A stretch of DNA of 64,000 bases from Acidimicrobiia bacterium (GCA_020850945.1 JADZDR010000072.1:1-64000); one strand, 5' to 3'; numbered from the stretch's first letter, positions 24,499 through 34,100 are shown. Numbers and translations are program-made. Notes: a model not told the origin generated them from the sequence alone.

Positions 24499-25488
24499 CT
24501 ACTCGATCCAGCCGAGTTCGACGAGTGTGCGCTCGAGGACCTCGCGCTGGGCAGCCGTGGCAGGCGTGTACGGACGGCGCACGGTGGGTTCGACGGGGTG
24601 TCCGCAGAGGCGCAGGGTCTCCTTGAAGAGAGCCTGGCTCGCCTGCGAACGGCCGGTCACCCCCTCGTAGGGTGCGGACGCGACGGCCTCGAAGCCCTCG
24701 AGGAGGAGCTCGGCGGGAGCGTCGAGGCCGCTCAGGAGTGGGATCGCGCGGCACACGTGTACCTGCAGTTCGTGTGCCGACTCCACGTCTCCCGATCGTG
24801 CCGCGGTGTAGAGGTCGCGGATCGGCCGGGGCGCGACGAGGGGGAGCGGGCAGAAGACCCCTGCTCCCCCCGCCCGCACGCATGCGTCGAGCAGGAACGA
24901 CGTTCCTGTGAACACGCGCCAGCCCTGCGATGCCGTGGCCGCTATCACGTCGGCGAGGAACCCGACGTTGGTGACCGTGATCTTGGCACCGACGATGCCG
25001 GGGACGGCCGCGATCCGACCTATCTCCTCCGGCGTGAGCGAGAGGCCAGTCACACCGGGGAAGTGGTAGTAGAAGACGGGCAGGCCACCCTCCTCGGCGA
25101 CCGCCTGCATGTGGGCGACAGCGCCGTCTACCCCGACGTCGAAGTAGAGGGGAAGGGCGGCCATGACGGCGTCACAGCCCACCGCGGCCGCCGCCCGGGC
25201 GAGATCGACGGCCTCGTCCGTGCCGTACGCCGACGCCGTCCCCACGACCGGGATACACCCCCGCGCGGCCTCGGCCGCCACAGCCATGATGCGGTGCTTC
25301 TCGACCGCACGCATGTAGGGGAACTCGCCGTTCGAACCGAGGACCACGACACCGTCGAGCCCCGAGGCCACGGCGTGTTCCACGAGGTGGGTGAGGGCTC
25401 CCTCGTCCACGTCCGAGCCAGCCGTGAGGGGTGTGGGCAGGATCGCCACCAGCCCGCTGAGCTGTGCCATGTCGTGTCCCGCCTGCAT
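24499..25488 (-). CDS. DapA-like (dihydrodipicolinate synthase family) aldolase
   Basis: A 329-aa TIM-barrel lyase of the DHDPS/N-acetylneuraminate lyase superfamily. It has VVLGSNGEFPYM (phosphate-like loop), the catalytic Tyr in PVFYYHFPG and the Schiff-base Lys in VGAKITVTN. AAGGAGGAG precedes the ATG. It lies 21 nt after the MmgE/PrpD-family gene and is probably co-transcribed, which argues for a catabolic aldolase or dehydratase rather than lysine biosynthesis. The product remains unassigned. Confidence 0.86.
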   Translation of the reverse strand: MQAGHDMAQLSGLVAILPTPLTAGSDVDEGALTHLVEHAVASGLDGVVVLGSNGEFPYMRAVEKHRIMAVAAEAARGCIPVVGTASAYGTDEAVDLARAAAAVGCDAVMAALPLYFDVGVDGAVAHMQAVAEEGGLPVFYYHFPGVTGLSLTPEEIGRIAAVPGIVGAKITVTNVGFLADVIAATASQGWRVFTGTSFLLDACVRAGGAGVFCPLPLVAPRPIRDLYTAARSGDVESAHELQVHVCRAIPLLSGLDAPAELLLEGFEAVASAPYEGVTGRSQASQALFKETLRLCGHPVEPTVRRPYTPATAAQREVLERTLVELGWIE

Positions 25489-25509
25489 GACGGCTCCTCC
25501 TTCTGTCTC

Positions 25510-27063
25510 TCACAGACCTGCCGCGATCGCGTCCGCATCCGACGTGATCGCGGCTTCGAGTGCGGCTGTGCCGTCACCACCCCAGAGCATGGGGCCGTAC
25601 CGGCGGAGCTTCGCCGACGCGATCTCGGCCGGCCCGACGTCTGGATTTCCGGCCGCCCCGCGAGGCACCCCCACGTCCGCCTCTTCGACACCGCCGTCCC
25701 GCATGCGCACGCGAACCCTCACCGGAAACCGCATCTCGAAGCGGGCGAGGGCTTCGTCGTCCCAGAAGTGGCGAGGACCGCGCCCGAACCCCGCATGCGG
25801 CCCGACGAGCAGGGGTACGAGCTGTGTCAGGTCACGTATGCCGAATCCGAGGCCCCGATGCGTCTCGCGCAGGCGGCGCAGCCCGCGGAGGAGCCCGGTG
25901 GGACTCGCATCTCGCAGGAGTGCCCGCGGCGGCAGGACCTCCGCGAAGGTGGCAGCCGATGCGAGCGAGAGGTCCCAGGCGTGTGTGACCTGCACGGAGT
26001 CACGGACGCGGCGCAGGCTGTCGTCGTGCCGGTCGAGCCATTCCGCGGTAACCACGTCGGGTCCGAGCTCTCCCGCCTCGAGGACGACGGCGACGTTCCA
26101 GGGGACCGAGAAGTTGACTGTGACCGGTGTAGCCGCCGACGCGTATTCCCCCGACATCTCGTCCATGCCGCACGTGAGGAGCCCCGCCTCGACTTCCACC
26201 CCTGCGACCGCCTCGGCAGGGGGCGGGCCCAGCGCCATGAGGGCGTCGATCGTCGTGTCCACGTACGCACAGCCCGGATACGGCTTCACGCACAGGGTGC
26301 GGGTCGCCCATCCCGTGCCGAGCCCGCCGAGCATGTTCCGCAGGGGCACGAACGACACGGCCGAGAGGAATCCCTGCGGGTGGTCGAGGACGTCGAGCGG
26401 GCCGGTCACGCCGGCCGCGGCGAGCCGGGCCGCCCGCAGGCCCGCGACCGCGGGTTCGGATGCTGTCACGAGCTTGGAGTCAGGCGCCATGAACCCGGGG
26501 ACCGTGGGCCGGGGCGCGTTCGTAAGAGCGAGGGCGAGGGCATGGGCGAGGCGAGTCGCATCCAGGCCGAGGAGGCGACCGGCGGCGAGGGCGGAGGAGG
26601 CGGCGTGGACGAAGGACCAGAGCTGACCGTTGAGAGGACCGATGAGGGCGGCCCCGCCGAGCCTCGCTCCCACCTCGTTCGCGACGACCTGGGCGACGAG
26701 CTGCTCGTGGGCGTCGCTCCCGGTCTCCGTCGCGAGGAGGATCGGCACGAGGACGGCCGAGTGGCCCGTGTGGCCGAAGCACACGTAGTCGTCGAAGTCG
26801 AGGGCGATCGACCACGCGGCCCCGAGGTAGAGAGCGTCCTCGACGGCACCCGTGCGGTCGGAGCCGAAGAGCGGCGCCGGTCCGTCTCCGGCCCTGGCCG
26901 TCACTGCGTCCGCGACCCGCCGCGCCGCCCCGTCACGGGCGGACGCCGCGACACCGCCGAGTACGGAACGCCGCTGCACCCGGCAGAGCTCGACGACCTG
27001 GGCGGGAACATCGGCGAGGTCGAGGGACGCCGCCCACGCCGCTGTCTCTTCCACGTGCGACAC
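25510..27063 (-). CDS. MmgE/PrpD-family protein
   Basis: 517 aa of the MmgE/PrpD fold, which includes 2-methylcitrate dehydratase and cis-aconitate decarboxylase. Typical segments are LDFDDYVCFGHTGHSAVLVP near residue 90 and VKPYPGCAYVDTTIDAL in the middle. The C-terminal region carries the family's small lid domain. It is first in an operon with a DapA-like lyase, suggesting dehydration or decarboxylation followed by aldol cleavage of a hydroxy-acid. No methylcitrate synthase or lyase is nearby, so a true PrpD role is not supported. Confidence 0.83.
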   Translation of the reverse strand: MSHVEETAAWAASLDLADVPAQVVELCRVQRRSVLGGVAASARDGAARRVADAVTARAGDGPAPLFGSDRTGAVEDALYLGAAWSIALDFDDYVCFGHTGHSAVLVPILLATETGSDAHEQLVAQVVANEVGARLGGAALIGPLNGQLWSFVHAASSALAAGRLLGLDATRLAHALALALTNAPRPTVPGFMAPDSKLVTASEPAVAGLRAARLAAAGVTGPLDVLDHPQGFLSAVSFVPLRNMLGGLGTGWATRTLCVKPYPGCAYVDTTIDALMALGPPPAEAVAGVEVEAGLLTCGMDEMSGEYASAATPVTVNFSVPWNVAVVLEAGELGPDVVTAEWLDRHDDSLRRVRDSVQVTHAWDLSLASAATFAEVLPPRALLRDASPTGLLRGLRRLRETHRGLGFGIRDLTQLVPLLVGPHAGFGRGPRHFWDDEALARFEMRFPVRVRVRMRDGGVEEADVGVPRGAAGNPDVGPAEIASAKLRRYGPMLWGGDGTAALEAAITSDADAIAAGL

Positions 27064-27170
27064 GCCAACCTCCCTCGAACCTACGGTACTGCGCGGTCAC
27101 ATTCACCGCCCCGTCCACCGGCGAAGTACGTTCCGGGAAGAGGCTGCTGCTCGCGATCGTTAAAAGAGCC

Positions 27171-28031
27171 ATGGACTCCCGCAAACCGCACCATCTCACC
27201 TGGCACACGGCCGAGGTTCAGGGCCGTGCCGCCTCGTACGGAGACGCCGGACCTGCCGACGGCCCCCCACTCGTCTTCCTGCACGGCTGGGGTCTCGGCG
27301 ACAAGTCCTACAAGCGCGCCCTGAACCGCCTCGCCCGCCATGGCCTGCGGGTTCTCGCTCCCGCCCTGCCCGGCTTCGGCGGGACCGCCGGCCTCCCGAG
27401 AGAGGATCACTCCATGCTCGGCTACGCGCGCTGGGTGATCGACTTCTGCGACACGGTCGGTGTCACGGACCCGATCAGGCTCGTCGGCCACTCGTTCGGC
27501 GGTGGCGTCGCGATCAAGACCGCCCACACCCACCCGGACCGGATCGCCCTCCTCGTTCTCGTCAACTCCGTGGGCGGCTCGGTGTGGAAGAAGCGGGGAG
27601 AGCAGAGCCGGCACATCGAGAAGCGACCTGTCTGGGACTGGGGTATCCACTTCCCGCTCGACATGGCGCCCAAGTTCTCCAAGATCGCCCCCGTGATCGC
27701 CGAGGACGTGATCCGCAACGTGCTGCGCAACCCCCTGGGCTTCTGGCATGCCGGCATGCTCGCCAAGAACGCCGACCTGCGAGCCGAGCTCGAAGACCTC
27801 AAGGCAGGAGAGCTGCCTGTCGTCGTGCTCTGGAGCACGGAGGACAGGATCCTGCCGTCGGCCGGCCTCGACGACATCGTCGAAGCCATAGGGATCGAAC
27901 CGGCCGTCGTGGACGGATCCCACTCCTGGATGTTGGCCGATCCGGACGCGTTCGGCGAGGTGATGACCAACATCGTCTCCGTTGCCGATCTCGCAGCCCG
28001 CGGTGACCTCGAGTCCGAGGAGACTGCCTGA
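27171..28031 (+). CDS. Alpha/beta-hydrolase fold protein
   Basis: 286 aa. Oxyanion-hole motif PLVFLHGWGLGDKSY at about 32-46, nucleophile Ser near 108 in LVGHSFGGGVA, acid in VLWSTEDRILP and catalytic His in VVDGSHSWML. The cap region is short and basic. It has no signal peptide and may hydrolyse esters or act as a lactonase or haloalkane-type hydrolase; substrate unknown. Divergent from the MmgE/PrpD operon across 107 nt. The BTAD regulator follows on the same strand after 143 nt. Confidence 0.88.
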   Translation: MDSRKPHHLTWHTAEVQGRAASYGDAGPADGPPLVFLHGWGLGDKSYKRALNRLARHGLRVLAPALPGFGGTAGLPREDHSMLGYARWVIDFCDTVGVTDPIRLVGHSFGGGVAIKTAHTHPDRIALLVLVNSVGGSVWKKRGEQSRHIEKRPVWDWGIHFPLDMAPKFSKIAPVIAEDVIRNVLRNPLGFWHAGMLAKNADLRAELEDLKAGELPVVVLWSTEDRILPSAGLDDIVEAIGIEPAVVDGSHSWMLADPDAFGEVMTNIVSVADLAARGDLESEETA

Positions 28032-28101
28032 GGAGAGACCGGACGTGCCGGCTCCGCCAGCGCTCCGGGCGCCCGGCAGGAACCGGTCACGCAGAGTACG
28101 A

Positions 28102-28117
28102 ACGTAACACTGTACGT
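28102..28117. promoter_or_regulatory. Inverted repeat upstream of BTAD regulator
   Basis: ACGTA and TACGT with a 6-nt spacer, 58 nt before the regulator ATG, in an AT-enriched patch (GTACGAACGTAACACTGTACGT around it). It could be an operator or part of the promoter; short and unproven. Confidence 0.3.
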
Positions 28118-28174
28118 GTCGCTGTGGGTGGGACGACCGGTCCCGGCACACGTCAGTGGGACCACGGGAGGACC

Positions 28175-31003
28175 ATGCCCGCACCTCGGCAGAGCCCGTC
28201 GCAACTCGACGCGAGCCAGATCGACTCGTTCAGGATCCACGCTCCGCGCACGCCGCCCACCCTGCCCCGTCCCCTCCTCGTGAAACAGGTGCAGGACAGG
28301 GACGTCGTCCTCCTCGTCGCCGGATCGGGTTACGGCAAGACGGTCCTCGCAAAGCTCATCGCCGAGGGAGGCGAAGGGCCGATCGCGTGGTACGGGGCGG
28401 CCGAGTCCGACGACGCGGTGTCGACGACCCGTCTCGTCACGCTCGCCCTCGCCCGGGCGTGGCCGGACGTCGGCACCGACCTCCCCGCGCGAAGTGGGCC
28501 GGACGGACTCGCACCACACCTCGCATATGTCCTCGCCGAGATCGCCGGGCCGGGCACGATCGTGATCGACGACGCCCACCGGCTCCCCGACGCGGTCGCC
28601 CGCCCCCTGCTCACGACGATGGTTGCCGCCCTCCCCGACGGCGTGAAACTCGTGATCGCGAGTCACCACGACCCGCCCCTGGAGACACCGGCCCTCATCG
28701 CGTGCGGGCGGGCCCTGCAACTCGGCGCACACGACCTCGCCTTCTCCCCCGACGAGGTCCTCGAGATCCTCGGACCAGAAACCTCGCCGGGGCTCGGCTC
28801 ATGCACGTGGCCCATCGCCGTCGGCCTCGCCCGTGAGCTGGGCTCGGCGCCCCTCCTCGAATCGCAGCAGGAGAGGCTCGTGGCAGGAATCCTCGACACG
28901 CTCGACCCCGTGACCCGCGATCTCGCGACGGTCGTCGGCCACGTCCCGGGGATCGACGCGGACACCATCCGGCGAGTGGGACCCGCGACGTCAGCGGCCC
29001 GACTCGAGGTCTTCGCCGCCAAGCACCCGTCACTCCTTCGGCTCGAGGACCGCCACTGGACAGCTTCCGACCTGCTCACCTCGTACGTGCGGACTGTCCA
29101 CGTCGGGGACGGACTCGTGAAACGCGTGGTAGCCGCCCTGGAAGGGGACGCCGTGACCCAGGCGTACTTCCTGACCACTTCGCGACGTCCCGCCCTCGCG
29201 AGACAGGTGCTCAGCGAGGTGGCTCCTGACCTGATCGACTCCGACCGGTCGCACACGGCAATTCGCGTCCTGGGCCTGCTCGACGATGCTGACGATTCCG
29301 CACCGGTCCAGCTCCTCCGCGCCCTGGCGCTGAGCACCCCGACGCGTGGCACGATCGAGGTCCTCGATGCGGCTTGGAGGCGACTCGGGCGTGAGGGTGA
29401 CCCGCTCGCCCTGGTCGCCGCCGGCATCCTCGCGGGTGCACTGCTCATGCTCGGCGACGCGCGTGCGGCCGCGGTCGCGGTCGAGGCCCTCACCACGGCG
29501 AGCGGCGCCTCGTTGGAAGAGGCCGCCCTCCGGCGCGCGCTCGGGAACGCGGGACCGGATGCACCGCACCTCGCGAACCTCGTGTCCACCCTCGCGATCC
29601 TTCTCGTCTTCACAGGCCGCAAAGCTGACAGGTTTCAGGCGAGACGTCTCCTCGAGCTCGCCCGCGAGCACATGCGCGGCACGCTCGACGCCGCGTTCGC
29701 CCGCGGTGTCGAGGCGGCGGTCGAGCTCGGTACCGGTGGAATCTCCCCGCAAGCGGCGGTCGCACACCTCGAACGAAGCGTCACACAGCACCGGTGCGCG
29801 GCCACCCACGCCTACGGTCTCCTCCTCCTCCAACTGGCGGGAGCCCACCTCGAGCAGGGTGACGTCGATAGTGCGCAACGCACCGGGCGCGAGCTCGAGG
29901 ACTGGATCTGCGAGTGGGGGGTGACCGGACTGCGCCCACTCTCGGACGCGCATCAGGCCCTCTGCGCCCTCGAACGGGGGGCAGCGCCGGCTTCGGCCGA
30001 GGCCGCTTGGTCCGGGTTGCAGGAGCACGCACCCGAGCGGGCGTGTGACCTCGCAACACGCGTCGGCAACATCCTCCTCGACAGGGACGACCAAGACGGT
30101 GCGGCCCTGTGGGTCGCGCGGGCGGAGGCGAACCTCCCCCACAGCACCTTCGCCGACTGGGAGCGCCAGGTCCTGCGAGCACGCTTCGACGCCGACATGG
30201 AGGCGCTGGCGCGTCTCGCCGACATCTACCGGCGGGCGGGCGCAGACCACTTCGCGACCCGCGTCGAGCGGCTCGTCTCGGGCAGGGAGACACCCGCTCC
30301 ACGGCAACGCCCTCACCCACCCCGAGTCGAGCTCCTCGGACCCCGCATCGTTGTCGTGCACGGCGAGGATCGGGCGTACCTGCGCGGTTTCGGTGCGCAT
30401 CTGCTCGCCCTCCTCGTCTCCCGCGGGGGTGTGGTGCATTCGGAGGTGGCGATCGACACGCTTTGGCGCGATGCCGATCCGGAGTCCGCCCGCAATCGTC
30501 TCTACATAGTCGTCCACCGCCTCCGGCGCATGCTCGGCGTAGACGACATCGTCCTGCACTGCGCAGACGGCCTCGTGAACTTCGATCCGGGAGACACCAT
30601 GAGCGTGGACGTGTGCGACTTCCGGGATGCGCGCGAGGCCGGGGACCACGTGCGGGCCGCGTTCGCGTACCGCGGCCCCTTCTGCTCCGACCAGTTCCTG
30701 TACGACGACGCCGCCACCTCCTTCCGGAGAGAGCTCCATGCCGAGTTCGTCGGAGCGGCACGCCACGCGCTCGAGGACTCGCTCGCATCCGGGAACACGG
30801 GTCTTGCCGTACGCCTCGCCGCCCACATCGCCACCCTGACCGCCCCCGACGACGAGGTCACCCTCCTTGCTGCCGGAGTCCTCGCAACCGACGGGCAGCG
30901 AGGACGCGCGCGTGACCTCCTCGACCGCGAGGCGCACCTGGTGGCAGAGCTCGGACTCGAGAGGGAACCGCCTCCGGATCCCCGCCTCGAGGGAACTGCC
31001 TGA
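28175..31003 (+). CDS. STAND-ATPase regulator with OmpR-like winged helix and BTAD domain
   Basis: 942 aa. Walker A VAGSGYGKTV at about 46-55 and Walker B TIVIDDAHRL near 127 define an N-terminal STAND NTPase, followed by a long helical repeat region. In contrast to SARP regulators, the DNA-binding module is C-terminal. A winged helix spans about 715-800 (RVELLGPRIVVV...ARNRLYIVVHRLRRML) and an activation-type BTAD helical domain follows to 942. ATG 28175 was chosen for GGGAGG just upstream. Likely an ATP-gated activator of unknown regulon; the EtfD-like gene follows. Confidence 0.84.
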   Translation: MPAPRQSPSQLDASQIDSFRIHAPRTPPTLPRPLLVKQVQDRDVVLLVAGSGYGKTVLAKLIAEGGEGPIAWYGAAESDDAVSTTRLVTLALARAWPDVGTDLPARSGPDGLAPHLAYVLAEIAGPGTIVIDDAHRLPDAVARPLLTTMVAALPDGVKLVIASHHDPPLETPALIACGRALQLGAHDLAFSPDEVLEILGPETSPGLGSCTWPIAVGLARELGSAPLLESQQERLVAGILDTLDPVTRDLATVVGHVPGIDADTIRRVGPATSAARLEVFAAKHPSLLRLEDRHWTASDLLTSYVRTVHVGDGLVKRVVAALEGDAVTQAYFLTTSRRPALARQVLSEVAPDLIDSDRSHTAIRVLGLLDDADDSAPVQLLRALALSTPTRGTIEVLDAAWRRLGREGDPLALVAAGILAGALLMLGDARAAAVAVEALTTASGASLEEAALRRALGNAGPDAPHLANLVSTLAILLVFTGRKADRFQARRLLELAREHMRGTLDAAFARGVEAAVELGTGGISPQAAVAHLERSVTQHRCAATHAYGLLLLQLAGAHLEQGDVDSAQRTGRELEDWICEWGVTGLRPLSDAHQALCALERGAAPASAEAAWSGLQEHAPERACDLATRVGNILLDRDDQDGAALWVARAEANLPHSTFADWERQVLRARFDADMEALARLADIYRRAGADHFATRVERLVSGRETPAPRQRPHPPRVELLGPRIVVVHGEDRAYLRGFGAHLLALLVSRGGVVHSEVAIDTLWRDADPESARNRLYIVVHRLRRMLGVDDIVLHCADGLVNFDPGDTMSVDVCDFRDAREAGDHVRAAFAYRGPFCSDQFLYDDAATSFRRELHAEFVGAARHALEDSLASGNTGLAVRLAAHIATLTAPDDEVTLLAAGVLATDGQRGRARDLLDREAHLVAELGLEREPPPDPRLEGTA

Positions 31004-31127
31004 CCTGCCCCCGGAACGCTTCGACCTCCACTCTCGGACGGTCAACGCTTACCTCTCGTGACCGCCTCTTGGTACCCTCGCCCCCGCTCAACCGAGCCGA
31101 GATCCCCAGGCACCAGAGGCAGCCCGC

Positions 31128-33407
31128 ATGGCCGATTCCGAGCCCCAGACAGACGACGGGAAGTCGCCGTGGCGCTTCCAGCCCAGATGGATCCCCTGGA
31201 TCCTCGCGATCGGGTTCGTGATCTTCACGCTGGGGATCAGCTACGGACTGCACCACATCTTCGACAGCTTCTTCGAATCCCGTGAATACGCCGAGTACCG
31301 CCCCACCTTCGTCGGGATCTCCTTCGGCGCGCAGACGATCTTCTACTTCGCCGTGAGCCTCGCCATCCTCGGGACCGGCTACTTCTTCTACAGGCGCACC
31401 GACAACTGGTTCCGGGGAGGAGCCGAACGGCGTTCGGGACAGGGCCGGGAGCGTGCCAAGGAGCTGTCGGAGGGGCTGCGCATGCGCACCCTCATGCGTG
31501 ATCCCGCCGCCGGCCTCATGCACTCGCTCATCTACGTCGGCTTCATCGTCCTCTTCATCGGAACTGTCATCCTCGAGATCAACGGGCTCGCACCCACGGA
31601 TCTCAAGTTCCTCCACGGCAGCGTGTACCTCGCGTACTCGCTCATCCTCGAGGTGGCCGGCCTCGCCCTGATCGCCGGCCTCGCCTGGGCCGTGTGGCGC
31701 CGCTACATCTCCCGCGTCTACAGGGTGCGCGTGAAGTCGAAGCTCGACGACATCCTCATGCTCGCGATCCTCGGCTGGATCGCCGTGAGCGGCTTCCTCG
31801 TCGAGTCCTTCCGCATCGCCTGGCAGGGGTTCCCCGACTACGAGGCATACAGCTTCGTCGGCTTCGGGATCGGCAAGATCTGGGCGTGGGGGGGCCCGGG
31901 TGCCAGCCCCTGGGTCGACAACGCACACGACGTCTTCTGGTGGCTCCATTTCGCCGGGTTCGTCGCGTTCCTCGTGATCCTGCCGACGACGAAGATGCGC
32001 CACATGATCACGTCCCCCATGAACATGTACCTCTCCCCCCGCGAGAGGCCCAAGGGGGCGATGCGGCCCCTGCCCAACCTCATGGAGGCCGAGATCGAGA
32101 CGATCGGCTCGAACCTCGTCTCGGAGTTCACGTGGAAGCAGATCTTCGACACGGACGCCTGCACCGTGTGCGGCCGCTGCACCTCCGTCTGCCCCGCCAA
32201 CAACACGGGCAAACCCCTCGACCCGCGTGAGATCGTCCTCAAGATCGGCGAGGTCGCCACGCAGTCCTACGGACTGCCCGAGGACGGGTCGGCGATCGAC
32301 GACCCCGAGGAGCGGCTGCACGAGGCCCTCACGCCGCCGGTCGCGATGGATCGGGGAATCGAGGTCACGACGGCGAGTGTGCTCGAACGGATCCGTCCCG
32401 AGGAGGTCTGGTCGTGCGTCACGTGCCGCGCCTGCGACGAGATCTGCCCCGTCGACATCGAGATCGTCGACAAGATCCTCGACATCCGGCGCTACCTCTC
32501 ACTCATGGAGTCCGACTTCCCGGCCGAGCTCGGCAACGCCTACCGGTCGATGGAGAACGCCGGAAATCCGTGGGGCCTCGGCCAGCACGAGCGGGCGGCC
32601 TGGGCGGAGCAGCTCGACTTCGAGATCCCCGTCATCGGCGAGAACACGGACGGGGACCACGAGTACCTCTGGTGGGTCGGATGCGCCGGCAGTTTCGACG
32701 ACCGCAACGTCAAGGTCACGCGGGCGATCGCCAAGCTCCTCCACGCGGCCGGTGTCGACTTCGCGATCCTCGGCCCGAACGAGATGTGCACGGGTGATCC
32801 GGCGCGGCGGTCCGGGAACGAGTACGTCTTCCAGATGCTCGCGATGCAGAACATCGAGACGTTCGAGGAAGCGGGCGTGAAGAAGATCATCACGCAGTGC
32901 CCGCACTGCTTCAACACGCTCGCGAACGAGTATCCGCAGCTCGGTGGGAACTACGAGGTCGTGCACCACACGGAGCTCCTCGAGTCCCTGATCGACGAGG
33001 GCCGACTCACGGTCCGCAGCGACGTGGAGGCGACCGTCACCTACCACGACTCCTGCTACCTCGGCCGCCACAACGACATCTTCGCGGCGCCGCGGCGCAT
33101 CCTCGGCAAGATCGGCGGTGTCGACGTCGTCGAGATGCCGCGCAACGGCACGAACAGCTTCTGTTGCGGGGCGGGAGGTGCCCGCATGTGGATGGAGGAG
33201 CGCACGGGCAAGAAGATCCAGATCGAGCGCACGGAAGAGGCCGTGCGCACGGGTGCCGACACGATCGCGACCGCGTGCCCGTTCTGTTTCATCATGCTCG
33301 ACGACGGCGTGAACGAGACGGGGAACACGGACACGCACGACGTGAAGGACGTCGCCGTGATCCTCGCCGAGGCGATCGAGCGTCCCACGGCACGACAGTC
33401 GGGCTGA
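31128..33407 (+). CDS. EtfD-like ETF:menaquinone oxidoreductase (membrane iron-sulfur protein)
   Basis: 759 aa. Five to six transmembrane helices (about 21-330) form a NarI-like haem/quinone module. Two 4Fe-4S ferredoxin-type sites follow: CTVCGRCTSVCP from Cys345 and CVTCRACDEICP from Cys430. Two HdrD/CCG domains come next; the second is canonical (FCCGAGG, CPFC), the first has CTG in place of CCG, as in this subfamily. Mycobacterial EtfD (Rv0338c) of this design passes electrons from ETF, reduced by acyl-CoA dehydrogenases, to menaquinone. That role is inferred here. No etfAB is in the window. A strong GC hairpin follows the stop. Confidence 0.85.
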   Translation: MADSEPQTDDGKSPWRFQPRWIPWILAIGFVIFTLGISYGLHHIFDSFFESREYAEYRPTFVGISFGAQTIFYFAVSLAILGTGYFFYRRTDNWFRGGAERRSGQGRERAKELSEGLRMRTLMRDPAAGLMHSLIYVGFIVLFIGTVILEINGLAPTDLKFLHGSVYLAYSLILEVAGLALIAGLAWAVWRRYISRVYRVRVKSKLDDILMLAILGWIAVSGFLVESFRIAWQGFPDYEAYSFVGFGIGKIWAWGGPGASPWVDNAHDVFWWLHFAGFVAFLVILPTTKMRHMITSPMNMYLSPRERPKGAMRPLPNLMEAEIETIGSNLVSEFTWKQIFDTDACTVCGRCTSVCPANNTGKPLDPREIVLKIGEVATQSYGLPEDGSAIDDPEERLHEALTPPVAMDRGIEVTTASVLERIRPEEVWSCVTCRACDEICPVDIEIVDKILDIRRYLSLMESDFPAELGNAYRSMENAGNPWGLGQHERAAWAEQLDFEIPVIGENTDGDHEYLWWVGCAGSFDDRNVKVTRAIAKLLHAAGVDFAILGPNEMCTGDPARRSGNEYVFQMLAMQNIETFEEAGVKKIITQCPHCFNTLANEYPQLGGNYEVVHHTELLESLIDEGRLTVRSDVEATVTYHDSCYLGRHNDIFAAPRRILGKIGGVDVVEMPRNGTNSFCCGAGGARMWMEERTGKKIQIERTEEAVRTGADTIATACPFCFIMLDDGVNETGNTDTHDVKDVAVILAEAIERPTARQSG

Positions 33408-33414
33408 CCGGGTA

Positions 33415-33435
33415 GCGGGGCAGCGAAGGCCCCGC
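33415..33435 (+). terminator. Hairpin after EtfD-like gene
   Basis: GCGGGGC and GCCCCGC form a perfect 7-bp GC stem with a 7-nt loop, beginning 8 nt after the stop. No T-tract follows, which is common for actinobacterial terminators. Confidence 0.55.
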
Positions 33436-33512
33436 GCGCGCTCGAACGGGACGCGTGGCACCTATCCTCCTGCCCGACCGGCGTCCGGGGATCGAGAATC
33501 AGGAGGTCTCAA

Positions 33513-33932
33513 GTGGACTCATCTAGCAGTGGTCTCGCCGCCTTCCTCGTCGTGTACTTCATCGTCATGTTCGCCGTGATGGTCATCGGAATCGTGGCTG
33601 CATGGAAGGTCTACGCGAAGGCGGGGCGGCACGGCTGGGCGGCGCTCATCCCCTTCTACAACATCTACGTGCTCATGGAGGTCGTAGGGCGACCAGGCTG
33701 GTGGTTGATCCTCTACTTCATCCCCATCGTCAACATCGTCATCTCACTCATCGTCTCCCTCGACCTCGCCCACTCCTTCGCCAAGAGCACTGCCTTCGGA
33801 GTGGTCGGCCTCTGGCTCTTCTCCCTCATCGGCTGGCTCATGCTCGGATTCGGCTCCGCCCGTTACGTCGGGCCGGCAGCCTCCCACTCGGCGGGACCGA
33901 CCCCGGCCGGTGGCCACACGGCCGTGTACTGA
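33513..33932 (+). CDS. DUF5684-type membrane protein
   Basis: 139 aa with about four transmembrane helices. KVYAKAGRHGWAALIPFYNIYVLMEVVGRPGWW is followed by LYFIPIVNIVISLI, the aromatic/proline spacing typical of DUF5684 and related proteins. GTG 33513 follows AGGAGG by 6 nt. The short C-terminal tail is Gly/Ala/Pro-rich. It stands alone on the plus strand, just before an IS256 remnant in the opposite orientation. Function unknown. Confidence 0.8.
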   Translation: MDSSSSGLAAFLVVYFIVMFAVMVIGIVAAWKVYAKAGRHGWAALIPFYNIYVLMEVVGRPGWWLILYFIPIVNIVISLIVSLDLAHSFAKSTAFGVVGLWLFSLIGWLMLGFGSARYVGPAASHSAGPTPAGGHTAVY

Positions 33933-33938
33933 ACCCCA

Positions 33939-34100
33939 GGCCCGGTCGATACGCCGACGCGGCTCGAGCAGGGACGGGAAGAAGTTCCCCTGGCGCAGCT
34001 TCCGGGACTTCACCTCGGCATCGCAGGCTTTCGTCGGGACCGTCCGTATCCGGGTGCCGTTGCGAAGGGTGACACGCTCGTCGCTGCGTCCGCAACGGTC
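33939..34100 (-). pseudogene. Remnant of IS256-family (Mutator-type) transposase
   Basis: A stretch of about 54 codons without a start reads DRCGRSDERVTLRNGTRIR, then AEVKSRKLRQGNFFPSLLEP and RRRIDRA. This matches the N-terminal third of IS256-type transposases (RNGxRxR, then KLRxGxFFPSLLEPRRRxxxAL). Similarity stops abruptly at IDRA, next to the DUF5684 stop. Catalytic DDE residues and terminal inverted repeats are absent. It is an inactive relic marking a past insertion beside the toxin-antitoxin genes. Confidence 0.7.

Noticed and set aside
23935-27324. 1129-codon plus-strand frame across the PPOX, DapA-like and PrpD-like genes
   Set aside because: It is antisense to three recognisable minus-strand enzymes and rich in Arg/Gly/His as expected for a shadow frame.
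29030-31045. 671-codon frame antisense to the BTAD regulator
   Set aside because: The plus strand encodes clear Walker and winged-helix motifs; the antisense frame shows none.
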